This document shows, in pieces, positions 1 through 5,273 of a stretch of 5,273 bases of DNA. Every line of letters starts with the position of its first letter. Position 1 is the stretch's first letter. A program made the position numbers and the translations under genes. The notes under the pieces were generated by a model, which saw only the letters and a list, made by a program, of their open reading frames with translations, made no database searches and had not been told where the DNA came from. This DNA comes from Brevundimonas sp. (lineage in GTDB: Bacteria > Pseudomonadota > Alphaproteobacteria > Caulobacterales > Caulobacteraceae), in assembly GCA_015234495.1 (NCBI GenBank), contig JADGMZ010000106.1, forward strand, positions 1-5,273, in the 5' to 3' direction.

Positions 1-441
1 ACCCGCGCCGACAGCGAGGAGCAGGGCGACCGCCGCGATGAACATCGCATAGGCCAGGACCAGCAGAACCTCGGCCCAGGAGGGCGCCGTGACGGCGAGG
101 CTGACCGGCCCGACGGCCGCGATGGCGGACTGGATGTTCATCCAGCCATAGGCGGCGGCCAGCAGGCCCAGCACGGCGGCGGCAAGGCCGGCGATGCGCA
201 GGACCATCGCCATCGGACGGGCCGCGCTACGCACCAGCACGCCGACGAGACCGAGCACGAGTATCGGCAGGCTCAGAAGCATCAGCGTCAGCATCACCAT
301 CTTGGCGACGATGTCGGCGTCCATGAACAGCACGGCGGGCGACAGCCCCGACGCATAGGTGGTGAGCAGCCAATTGCAGCCGGCCGCCGCCGCCGCGAAC
401 GCCACGGCCACGATCGCCAGCGCGATGATGTCGATCTTCAT
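1..441 (-). CDS. Small multi-helix membrane protein, reduced ExbB/TolQ/MotA-like (C-terminus off window)
   Basis: The frame is open for 147 codons from an ATG at 441-439 and leaves the window at position 1, so the C-terminus is missing. The ATG follows a purine-rich GGGGGGAAG stretch, a plausible ribosome binding site. Hydrophobic segments lie at about residues 4-27, 45-70, 79-99 and 122-145. By eye, residues 33-60 (SPAVLFMDADIVAK and on) resemble the region leading into helix 1 of ExbB/TolQ proteins. Residues 92-135 (GWMN, then SLAVTAP, then AE) resemble the helix 2/3 core of ExbB, whose usual pattern is G-x-M-N, LAVxAP, IAEALLATA. The large cytoplasmic loop that normally separates helices 1 and 2 is reduced to about ten residues (RSAARPMAM). 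If the alignment holds, the TM3 glutamate is kept (E124) while the pore threonines are replaced by A96 and L129. Proton-channel activity is therefore doubtful. It lies 61 bases after actR on the same strand and may share its transcript. Family assignment is inference; it could be an unrelated membrane protein. Confidence 0.72.
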   Translation of the reverse strand, partial: MKIDIIALAIVAVAFAAAAAGCNWLLTTYASGLSPAVLFMDADIVAKMVMLTLMLLSLPILVLGLVGVLVRSAARPMAMVLRIAGLAAAVLGLLAAAYGWMNIQSAIAAVGPVSLAVTAPSWAEVLLVLAYAMFIAAVALLLAVGAG

Positions 442-502
442 GCTTCCCCCCGTTCAACCTGAAGGGAGTGTGCGCTCCAGCGTTCGCGCGGGCAAGGAGG
501 CC

Positions 503-1057
503 TCAGCGCGGCGCGCGCTTGGCCAGGATTCGCTGCAGCGTCCGCCGGTGCATGCCGAGCCGTCGCGCCGTCTCCGAGACGTTGTGGTCGCACAGTTCGT
601 AGACGCGCTGGATGTGCTCCCAGCGCACACGGTCGGCACTCATCGGGTTTTCAGGCGGCTCCGGGGCCTCGCCGGTCATCAGCAGGGCCTTGACCACGTC
701 GTCGGCGTCGGCCGGCTTCTGCAGATAGTCGACCGCGCCCGCCTTGACCGCCGCCACGGCCGTGGCGATGGCGCCGTAGCCGGTCAGCATGACGATGCGG
801 GCGTCCTCGCGCCGGTCGCGGATGGCTTCGACGACCTTCAGGCCGTTGCCGTCTTCCAGCCGCATGTCCAGCACGGCGAAGGCCGGGACCAGGGCGCGCA
901 GGGCCTCCCGGGCCTCCGCCACCGATCCGGCCGTCGTCACCTCGAAACCCCGGCTCTCGAGCGCCCGGCCCAGACGGGTGCGCAGGGCGTTGTCATCGTC
1001 GAGCAGCAGCAGGGTGCGGTCCGGCAGGGCGGCGATCCGGTCTTCGGCGTCGGGCAT
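503..1057 (-). CDS. actR: ActR/RegA/PrrA-family redox response regulator
   Basis: This 184-residue protein is the full usual length for RegA/ActR/PrrA regulators. The receiver domain (about residues 14-125) shows the acidic cluster D20-D21-D22, the phospho-acceptor D64 in LDMRLEDGNGL, the switch T92 and the conserved K114 in the QKP motif. A short proline-rich linker (about 131-138, PEPPENP) follows. The C-terminal Fis-type helix-turn-helix (about 139-184) carries the very conserved family block WEHIQRVYELCDHNVSETAR, then RLGMHRRTLQRIL. In relatives this regulator is phosphorylated by ActS/RegB and controls respiration, carbon or nitrogen fixation, and hydrogen or photosynthesis genes as the organism requires. 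The ATG at 1057 is supported by AAGGAG (1065-1070 on the complementary strand) seven bases upstream. It lies 69 bases after actS in the same direction, so the pair is probably co-transcribed. Domain and motif evidence make the family call very secure; the target genes in this organism are unknown. Confidence 0.96.
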   Translation of the reverse strand: MPDAEDRIAALPDRTLLLLDDDNALRTRLGRALESRGFEVTTAGSVAEAREALRALVPAFAVLDMRLEDGNGLKVVEAIRDRREDARIVMLTGYGAIATAVAAVKAGAVDYLQKPADADDVVKALLMTGEAPEPPENPMSADRVRWEHIQRVYELCDHNVSETARRLGMHRRTLQRILAKRAPR

Positions 1058-1126
1058 CGGCGTTCTCCTTGGCGCTGAATCGGCCTCAGCGCGCCTGCGG
1101 TCAAGATTCAGATAGGGGCTGCGGCC
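1058..1126. promoter_or_regulatory. actS-actR spacer with 7-bp inverted repeat and weak promoter-like boxes
   Basis: The 69-base gap holds a perfect inverted repeat, CTGAATC at 1075-1081 and GATTCAG at 1105-1111, separated by 23 bases. On the minus strand TTGACC (complement of 1099-1104) is a good -35-like box. It lies 17 bases before GATTCA (complement of 1076-1081), a poor -10 match that overlaps one repeat arm. If used, it would start actR transcripts only about a dozen bases before the ATG. It could be a weak internal promoter, an operator or chance. No terminator-like hairpin with a T-run is visible, which favours read-through from actS into actR. Confidence 0.3.
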
Positions 1127-2617
1127 TCAGGAGGAAACCTCCAACGCCGGACGGGGCCAGCGGACGGCGACGCGGGCGCCCTTCGGTTGCCCCCTGGGCG
1201 GGGTCGGGCCGCCGTCGCCGGGGCCGACCGAGACCTTGCCGCCGGTCCGCTCCAGCAGGGTGCGGGCGATGAAGAAGCCGAGCCCCATGCCGCCCTGGCT
1301 GGGCGCGATCTTCTCCGCGGCCGGGGCGGAGCCGTTCCCCTTGCGGGCCTTGCGGCCCGGCGCGGCGGCGGCGACGGAGGCGGCGATCTGGGCGGCGAGG
1401 GCGCGGCGCGCCTTGCCGTGCGGGCGGCTGGTCACATAGGGCTCGCCCAGCCGCGGCAGGATGTCGGAGGGGATGCCGGGGCCGTCGTCGACCACCTCGA
1501 TCTCGATGAAGCCGGCGTCGACCAGGGCCTGGACCCGCACCCGGCTGTTGGCGAAGTCGGCCGCGTTCTCGACGAGGGTCGACAGGCCGTGCACCACCTC
1601 GGGCAGGCGGCGCACCCGCGGATCAGCCTCGCCGGAGGCGGTGCGCACCGCCACCTCGAAGTCGAGATCGAAGCCCCGGTGCGGCTCGACCACCTCCTCC
1701 AGCAGCGCCTTCAGATCGACGTCGGCGAAGGCGGCGTCGCCCTCCTCCGGCTGTTGCGACAGCTGTTTCAGGATGTCCCGGCAGCGCTCGGCCTGCTGCA
1801 GGATCAGGGCCGCGTCCTCGGCGGCGGCGGGGTTGCCGGCGGATTCGCGCAGCAGTTCGCGGGCGACTACCTGGATGGTGGCCAGGGGCGTGCCCAGTTC
1901 GTGCGCCGCCGCGGCCGCCAGCCCGCCCAGGGCCGCAAGCCGCTGTTCGCGTTGCAGCACGTCCTGGGTGGTGGCGAGGGCCAGTTCCAGCTTCTCGGCG
2001 TCGGCCGCGACCCGCCAGGCGTAGCCGGAGGTGAAGACCACGCCCGTGGTCAGGGCCAGGCCCACGCCGAAGCGGTACAGGGGCGGAAGCTCCAGTTCGG
2101 TGCCGGCCTGCCACGGCAGCGGCATGGAGAAGAAGAACAGCCCGACGGCGGCGAGCAGGACGAGCAGGCCCATCAGCGCCGCCTGGCGCCCCGGAAGGGA
2201 GGCCGCGGCCACCGTCACGGGCGCCACCAGCAGCAGGCAGAACGGGTTCTGCAGTCCCCCCGTCAGCGCCAGCAGGGCCGACAGCTGCAGGATGTCGAAC
2301 CCCAGGTGGGCGGCGGTCAGGGTCCCGTCGGCGACCGAGCCGTCGGTCCGGTTCAGCCGGGCGGTGGCGTTCAGGTTCATCGCCACGCTGGCCGCGATGA
2401 CCGCCAGGCAGCCCCACAGCGGCAGGCGGAAGTGGAACCAGACCGTGGCCACGAGGATGGTGGCGCTCTGGCCGACGATGGCCAGCCAGCGCAGGATCAC
2501 CAGGGTCCGCAGCGACAGGCCGCGGCTGCGGCGCGGCAGGTTGCGCCAGCCGGCGAAACGGCCGCCGCCCTCGGCGGGGGCGGGCTGCGACGACAGGGGG
2601 TCTTGGGGCGGGCTCAC
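1127..2617 (-). CDS. actS: ActS/RegB/PrrB-family redox-sensitive membrane histidine kinase
   Basis: From the GTG at 2617 the protein has 496 residues. Six hydrophobic segments (about 38-61, 67-84, 100-119, 124-142, 147-166, 181-200) form the sensor. GGLQNPF (120-126) matches the GGxxNPF quinone-binding motif of RegB. The H-box AAAHELGTPLATI has phospho-acceptor H239. C279 in QAERCRDIL sits where RegB has its redox-active cysteine. The ATPase domain shows the N-box ENAADFA (N351), G1 DDGPGIP (377-383) and G2 GGMGLGFF (442-449). In the family, oxidised quinone and thiol oxidation lower kinase activity, and the partner is ActR, encoded just downstream. The region between GEPYVTSRP and the G2 box holds an Ala/Lys-rich stretch (about 402-438) longer than I would expect. 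The open frame extends back to 2917, but that part is antisense to the Sco gene and looks nothing like the family. GTG 2617, preceded by GAAGAG, gives a sensible N-terminus. No ATG lies between it and the helices, so the exact start is moderately sure. Confidence 0.95.
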   Translation of the reverse strand: MSPPQDPLSSQPAPAEGGGRFAGWRNLPRRSRGLSLRTLVILRWLAIVGQSATILVATVWFHFRLPLWGCLAVIAASVAMNLNATARLNRTDGSVADGTLTAAHLGFDILQLSALLALTGGLQNPFCLLLVAPVTVAAASLPGRQAALMGLLVLLAAVGLFFFSMPLPWQAGTELELPPLYRFGVGLALTTGVVFTSGYAWRVAADAEKLELALATTQDVLQREQRLAALGGLAAAAAHELGTPLATIQVVARELLRESAGNPAAAEDAALILQQAERCRDILKQLSQQPEEGDAAFADVDLKALLEEVVEPHRGFDLDFEVAVRTASGEADPRVRRLPEVVHGLSTLVENAADFANSRVRVQALVDAGFIEIEVVDDGPGIPSDILPRLGEPYVTSRPHGKARRALAAQIAASVAAAAPGRKARKGNGSAPAAEKIAPSQGGMGLGFFIARTLLERTGGKVSVGPGDGGPTPPRGQPKGARVAVRWPRPALEVSS

Positions 2618-2631
2618 GGCTCTTCTATAGA
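2603..2631 (+). promoter_or_regulatory. Candidate promoter for the Sco gene
   Basis: TTGGGG (2603-2608) and TATAGA (2626-2631) are separated by 17 bases and resemble a sigma-70 -35/-10 pair on the plus strand. Transcription would start near 2638, giving a leader of about 40 bases before the Sco ATG at 2679. The -35 box lies inside the first codons of actS, which is possible for such closely spaced divergent genes. The match is only moderate, so this is a suggestion. Confidence 0.3.
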
Positions 2632-2636
2632 CCAGC

Positions 2637-2653
2637 CGCGCCCGCGTGGCGCG
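2637..2653. promoter_or_regulatory. Inverted repeat in the actS/Sco divergent intergenic region (possible operator)
   Basis: CGCGCC (2637-2642) and GGCGCG (2648-2653) form a perfect 6-base inverted repeat with a 5-base spacer, in the centre of the 61-base gap (2618-2678) between the divergent starts. A dyad of about 17 bases there could bind a dimeric regulator, for instance ActR acting on its own operon. In such GC-rich DNA a repeat of this size can also arise by chance. Confidence 0.25.
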
Positions 2654-2678
2654 TGTCTCGCCGGAGCAGAGGGTTCCC

Positions 2679-3305
2679 ATGCCGCGTCGTTCGATCCTGA
2701 TCTTCGCCGGCGCCTGCGCCGTGATCGCGGCGGCGCTGATCGCCGTGACCCTGGTGCTGGTCAACCGCCCGCTGGCCGGGGCCATCCAGCCCGGCGAGGT
2801 GATCACCGCGGGCCAGGCCGATGTCGGCGGGCCGTTCCAGCTGGTCGACCAGCAGGGCCGTCCGGTCGACGAGTCCCTGCTGCAGGGCAGATGGTCGCTG
2901 GTCTTCTTCGGCTTCACCTACTGCCCGGACTTCTGCCCCACCACCCTGCAGGCGCTCGACGCCACAAAGCAGCAGCTGGGCGACAGGGCCGACGACCTGC
3001 AGATCGTCTTCATCAGCATCGACCCCGAGCGCGACACGCCGCAGATGCTGAAGGACTACCTGTCCTCTGACGGCTTCCCGGAGGGCGTGATCGGGCTGAC
3101 AGGCACGCCGGCGCAGGTGAAGGCGGCCGCTGACGCCTACAAGGCCTTCTACCAGAAGGTCGGCGAGGGCGAGGGCTATACGATGAACCACTCGCTGGCC
3201 GTCTATCTGATGGGGCCGGACGGCCAGTTCCGCACCACGGTGGCCGAGGAGCTGGGCCCCGAGCGCACCGCCGCGATCATCGAACGGGCGATGGCGCAGG
3301 GGTAG
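2679..3305 (+). CDS. senC: SCO1/SenC/PrrC-family copper chaperone, membrane-anchored
   Basis: The 208-residue protein has a short basic N-terminus (MPRRS) and one hydrophobic anchor at about residues 6-28, placing a thioredoxin-fold domain in the periplasm. The copper-binding Sco signature is complete: FFGFTYCPDFCPTT gives the CxxxC pair C82/C86, and H171 in MNHSLAVYLMGPDG is the third ligand. FISIDPERDTP (111-121) is also typical. Sco proteins deliver copper to, or reduce thiols at, the CuA site of cytochrome c oxidase; SenC/PrrC also influence redox signalling in some alphaproteobacteria. The start at ATG 2679 is preceded by AGAGGG (2668-2673) at a five-base spacing. A GTG at 2646 would add 11 residues (VARVSPEQRVP) ahead of the basic N-region and is less likely. 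The gene is divergent from actS, and close linkage of a senC gene to regB is known from Rhodobacter. Family call secure; the exact role here is inferred. Confidence 0.94.
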   Translation: MPRRSILIFAGACAVIAAALIAVTLVLVNRPLAGAIQPGEVITAGQADVGGPFQLVDQQGRPVDESLLQGRWSLVFFGFTYCPDFCPTTLQALDATKQQLGDRADDLQIVFISIDPERDTPQMLKDYLSSDGFPEGVIGLTGTPAQVKAAADAYKAFYQKVGEGEGYTMNHSLAVYLMGPDGQFRTTVAEELGPERTAAIIERAMAQG

Positions 3306-3421
3306 GGGCGCGCCGCGAACCTCGGCCGTTCACGAGAAACTGATCGCCGATAATCCTTTTGCACTGCGGCGCGTTCTATGGTGCCCTGCCACATAACGGC
3401 GGGGGCCGCTTCAGGACACGC
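3306..3421 (+). promoter_or_regulatory. Sco-phaZ intergenic region with a candidate -10 box
   Basis: This 116-base gap has a locally AT-richer patch around 3335-3361. GATAAT (3349-3354) is a near-consensus -10 box. The best upstream -35-like element, TTCACG (3329-3334), is only 14 bases away, shorter than usual. It may be the phaZ promoter region. AGGA (3413-3416) five bases before the phaZ ATG is its likely ribosome binding site. I see no clear rho-independent terminator for the Sco gene. Confidence 0.27.
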
Positions 3422-4702
3422 ATGCTGTATTCGCTTCACGAGCTCGCCTATCATTCGGCGACGCCGTTTCGCCTCGGGGCCCAGCTGGCCCGGGACTTCT
3501 GGAAGTCTCCATTCAACCCGGCCGCCGACACCGCCCTGGCGCGCACCGCCTGGGCCTCGGCGGAACTGTTCGAGAGCGTCACCCGCCGCTACGGCAAGCC
3601 GGCCTGGGGTCTGGAGACCGTCGAGATCGACGGCCGTGCGGTGCGCACCAGCGAACAGGTGGTGTGGTCCTCGCCATGGTGCCGGATGGTGCGGTTCGCC
3701 CGCCATCTCGGCGACCTGAAGCGCGCCGGCAAGCCGACCGTGGCCCCGGCCGTGCTGATCGTCGCCCCGCTGTCCGGCCATTACGCCACCCTGTTGCGCG
3801 GCACGGTCGAGACCTTCCTGCAGGACCACGACGTCTATGTCACCGACTGGGCCAACGCCCGCCAGGTGCCGATGCTGGAGGGGCGGTTCGACTTCTCCGA
3901 CTACATCGACCACGTGCGCACCATGCTGCGCGTGATCGGGCCGCGGGCGCACGTCGTCGGCGTGTGCCAGCCGGGACCGCCGGTGCTGGCCGCCTGCGCC
4001 CTGATGGCCGAGGACGGCGATCCGAACCGGCCGGCCTCGATGACCTTCATGGGCTCGCCGATCGACGCCCGGCTGTCGCCGACGGTGATCAATGGCCTGG
4101 CCGGGGAGAAGCCCTTCACCTGGTTCCGGTCGAACATGATCCACACCGTGCCCTGGCCCTATCCGGGCTTCGGGCGGCGGGTCTATCCGGGGTTCGTGCA
4201 GCTCTACAGCTTCATGTCGATGAACGAGGAGCGCCACGTCGACGCCCACCACGAGTATTTCCAGCACCTGGTCAACGGCGACGGCGACGGGGTCGAGAAG
4301 CACGAGGCCTTCTACAACGAATACCTGTCGGTGCTGGACCTGAGCGAGGAGTTCTACCTCCAGACCATCGACATCGTCTTCCAGCAGCACCTGCTGCCGC
4401 GCGGCCTGCTGGAGCACCGCGGGCGCCGGGTCGACCTGACCAGGATCGCCGACATCGGCCTGATGACGGTCGAGGGCGAGAAGGACGACATCTCGGGCGT
4501 CGGCCAGACCCAGGCGGCGCACGCCCTGTGTCCGAGCATCCCTGACGACCGCCGGGTGCTGTACGTCCAGCCGGACGTCGGCCACTACGGCGTGTTCAAC
4601 GGCCGCCGCTTCCGCGACGAGATCTATCCCCGCGCGCGAGAATTCATCGCGGCCAACGAGGCGCTCAGTGTCCTACCGGAACGGCCAGCGGCTGCCGCCT
4701 GA
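3422..4702 (+). CDS. phaZ: Intracellular poly(3-hydroxybutyrate) depolymerase (PhaZ)
   Basis: The 426-residue protein matches the usual length of the intracellular PHB depolymerase family, an alpha/beta hydrolase group that attacks native storage granules in the cytoplasm and releases 3-hydroxybutyrate units. The N-terminus MLYSLHELAYHSATPFRLGA is typical, and there is no signal peptide. VLIVAPLSGHYATLLRGTVE (111-130) and VYVTDWANAR (138-147) are family landmarks. The nucleophile elbow GVCQPGPPVLAA puts a cysteine, C182, where most hydrolases have serine. D355 in EGEKDDISG and H388 in DVGHYGVF complete a Cys-Asp-His triad, matching the arrangement known from the Ralstonia (Cupriavidus) PhaZ. 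The C-terminal part (about 221-416) corresponds to the family's conserved C-terminal domain. ATG 3422 is chosen over an upstream in-frame TTG at 3359, because it has AGGA at five bases and begins exactly where family members do. Its end overlaps the following gene by 35 bases. Function is secure by motif; substrate chain length is assumed. Confidence 0.95.
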   Translation: MLYSLHELAYHSATPFRLGAQLARDFWKSPFNPAADTALARTAWASAELFESVTRRYGKPAWGLETVEIDGRAVRTSEQVVWSSPWCRMVRFARHLGDLKRAGKPTVAPAVLIVAPLSGHYATLLRGTVETFLQDHDVYVTDWANARQVPMLEGRFDFSDYIDHVRTMLRVIGPRAHVVGVCQPGPPVLAACALMAEDGDPNRPASMTFMGSPIDARLSPTVINGLAGEKPFTWFRSNMIHTVPWPYPGFGRRVYPGFVQLYSFMSMNEERHVDAHHEYFQHLVNGDGDGVEKHEAFYNEYLSVLDLSEEFYLQTIDIVFQQHLLPRGLLEHRGRRVDLTRIADIGLMTVEGEKDDISGVGQTQAAHALCPSIPDDRRVLYVQPDVGHYGVFNGRRFRDEIYPRAREFIAANEALSVLPERPAAAA

Positions 4703-5267
4703 GGCGCTGGGCGTCCCCGCCCGGCTGTCGGTCAATCCCCGCGCCCGTCGCCTGTCGATCCGCATCGACGGCCGCGCCGGCGAGGCGGTGCTGGTGGCGC
4801 CCAGCGAGCGCCGCCTGGGCGATGTCGTCGCCTTCGCGCGCAGCAAGGCCGAGTGGATGCGCGAGCGTCTGGCCGCGCGGCCGGAAGGGACGCCGCTGGC
4901 GCCCGGGGGCGAGGTGCTGCTGTTCGGCCGCCCTGCCCGGCTGGAAGCGACCGGCGGCGCCGGGGCCGCCCGGCTGGTCGAGGCGGCGGACGGGCCGGTG
5001 ATCCTGTCCGGCGGCGAGGGCGAGGCCTTCGCCCGGCGGGTCGAGAACCTGCTCAAGCGGCTGGCGCGGCAGGTGCTGGTCGAGCGCACCGAGCACCACC
5101 TGCGCACGCTGGGGCAGAAGCCGGTGCGGGTGTCGATCGCGGACGCACGCTCGCGCTGGGGCTCGTGCAGCCCGCACAACCGCAGCATCCGCTACAGCTG
5201 GCGGGTGATCATGGCCCCGCCAGCGGTGGCCGACTATCTGGCCGCCACCTCGTGGGCGGCCAGATAG
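4668..5267 (+). CDS. YgjP/DUF45-type zinc metallopeptidase (M48-like), cut short by a fold-back junction
   Basis: Translation from GTG 4668 (GAGG at 4658-4661, six bases upstream) gives a protein with the YgjP/DUF45 layout. An N-terminal beta-rich part (about 19-46, VNPRARRLSIRIDGRAGEAVLVAP) is followed by a helical linker and the strong signature VRVSIADARSRWGSCS (153-168) with YSWRVIMAPPAVADYLAA (176-193). The next residues should be the zinc motif HExxH, usually HEVAH, with downstream ligands. Instead the frame reads TSWAAR and stops at 5267. Residues 194-199 come from the inverted sequence beginning at 5247, so only codons to 5246 (193 residues) are genuine. The real gene continues beyond this window; I read it as a partial gene rather than a pseudogene. 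The family has predicted zinc-peptidase folds with poorly known substrates. The start lies within phaZ (35-base overlap), suggesting translational coupling, though no functional link to PHB is evident. Confidence 0.85.
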   Translation: MSYRNGQRLPPEALGVPARLSVNPRARRLSIRIDGRAGEAVLVAPSERRLGDVVAFARSKAEWMRERLAARPEGTPLAPGGEVLLFGRPARLEATGGAGAARLVEAADGPVILSGGEGEAFARRVENLLKRLARQVLVERTEHHLRTLGQKPVRVSIADARSRWGSCSPHNRSIRYSWRVIMAPPAVADYLAATSWAAR

Positions 5268-5273
5268 TCGGCC
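5228..5273. repeat. Perfect 19-bp inverted repeat with 8-base loop at the window end (fold-back)
   Basis: The left arm GGCCGACTATCTGGCCGCC (5228-5246) and the right arm (5255-5273) are exact reverse complements, separated by ACCTCGTG (5247-5254). The reverse complement of the loop, CACGAGGT, placed after the left arm in the metallopeptidase frame, reads His-Glu-Val, the expected continuation into HEVAH. The right part (5247-5273) is thus the opposite strand of the same gene, reached by a strand switch eight bases further on. This is best read as an artefact at a contig end, not a transcription terminator; there is no T-run and the repeat lies inside a conserved domain. Confidence 0.9.

Noticed and set aside
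227..457. A 76-codon minus-strand frame starting at 457
   Set aside because: Its translation is Arg/Gly/His-rich without structure. The frame from ATG 441 gives clean hydrophobic helices and stays open to the window edge.
359..1078. A 239-codon open frame on the plus strand
   Set aside because: It is antisense to actR and to the start of the membrane protein gene. The actR reading has the complete receiver and Fis-type domains.
2618..2917. Upstream extension of actS to an ATG at 2917
   Set aside because: The extra 100 residues are the antisense of the Sco gene and have no similarity to RegB N-termini. The GTG at 2617 gives a normal protein.
1187..3070. A 627-codon open frame on the plus strand
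   Set aside because: It is antisense to actS and runs into the Sco gene in another frame. Its translation is rich in Gly, Arg, Gln and His with no domain, which is typical of the complement of GC-rich genes.
3359..3421. TTG at 3359 as the phaZ start
   Set aside because: The added 21 residues lack family resemblance, while ATG 3422 has a ribosome binding site and begins with the typical N-terminal sequence.
3203..4585. A 460-codon open frame on the minus strand
   Set aside because: It lies antisense to phaZ, whose catalytic motifs and family-wide conservation are unmistakable. The minus-strand translation (Val/Asp/His/Gln-rich) resembles no protein family.
4668..5267. Metallopeptidase as a natural pseudogene lacking HExxH
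   Set aside because: Conservation is intact to the last codon before the junction, and the missing codons are visible in inverted form. An artefactual or edge truncation explains this better than gene decay.
5228..5273. Rho-independent terminator after the metallopeptidase gene
   Set aside because: The stem is very long and perfect but has no T-run. It falls inside a conserved domain before the zinc motif, and its loop encodes that motif's first residues on the opposite strand.

Overview
The window is about 5.3 kb of GC-rich DNA with strong G/C preference at third codon positions. It reads as a chromosomal segment of an alphaproteobacterium. The pairing of an ActS/RegB-type kinase with an ActR/RegA-type regulator, a Sco/SenC protein and an intracellular PHB depolymerase fits that class. 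The flavour resembles Caulobacterales, but no marker gene here fixes the genus. Coding density is high and there is no RNA gene, CRISPR array or insertion sequence. No stretch without a gene exceeds about 120 bases.

Left half (1-2617, minus strand), in transcription order: actS (redox-sensing membrane histidine kinase), actR (its Fis-type response regulator), then a small multi-helix membrane protein that runs off the left edge. By eye the membrane protein resembles a shrunken ExbB/TolQ/MotA channel subunit. The gaps between these genes are 69 and 61 bases, so they may form one operon. Right half (2679-5273, plus strand): a Sco/SenC copper protein, divergent from actS across a 61-base intergenic region; phaZ, an intracellular poly-3-hydroxybutyrate depolymerase with a visible Cys-Asp-His triad; and the start of a YgjP/DUF45-type zinc metallopeptidase gene that overlaps phaZ by 35 bases.

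The likely logic is redox control. ActS senses the quinone/thiol redox state and phosphorylates ActR, which in related bacteria controls respiratory and energy genes. The Sco protein helps assemble the CuA centre of cytochrome oxidase, so a back-to-back arrangement with actS fits shared control. PhaZ releases stored carbon and reducing power and may or may not belong to the same circuit.

The most notable structural feature is at the right edge. The last 27 bases are the reverse complement of the metallopeptidase gene's own continuation, giving a perfect 19-base inverted repeat with an 8-base loop. Read in reverse complement, the loop supplies the His-Glu-Val expected at the start of the HExxH zinc motif. 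This points to a fold-back (assembly or library) artefact at a contig end, not to a natural stop codon or a true pseudogene. Apart from that junction and the unusual reduced ExbB-like protein, the window looks like ordinary core metabolism and regulation. I see no convincing new defence or mobile system.
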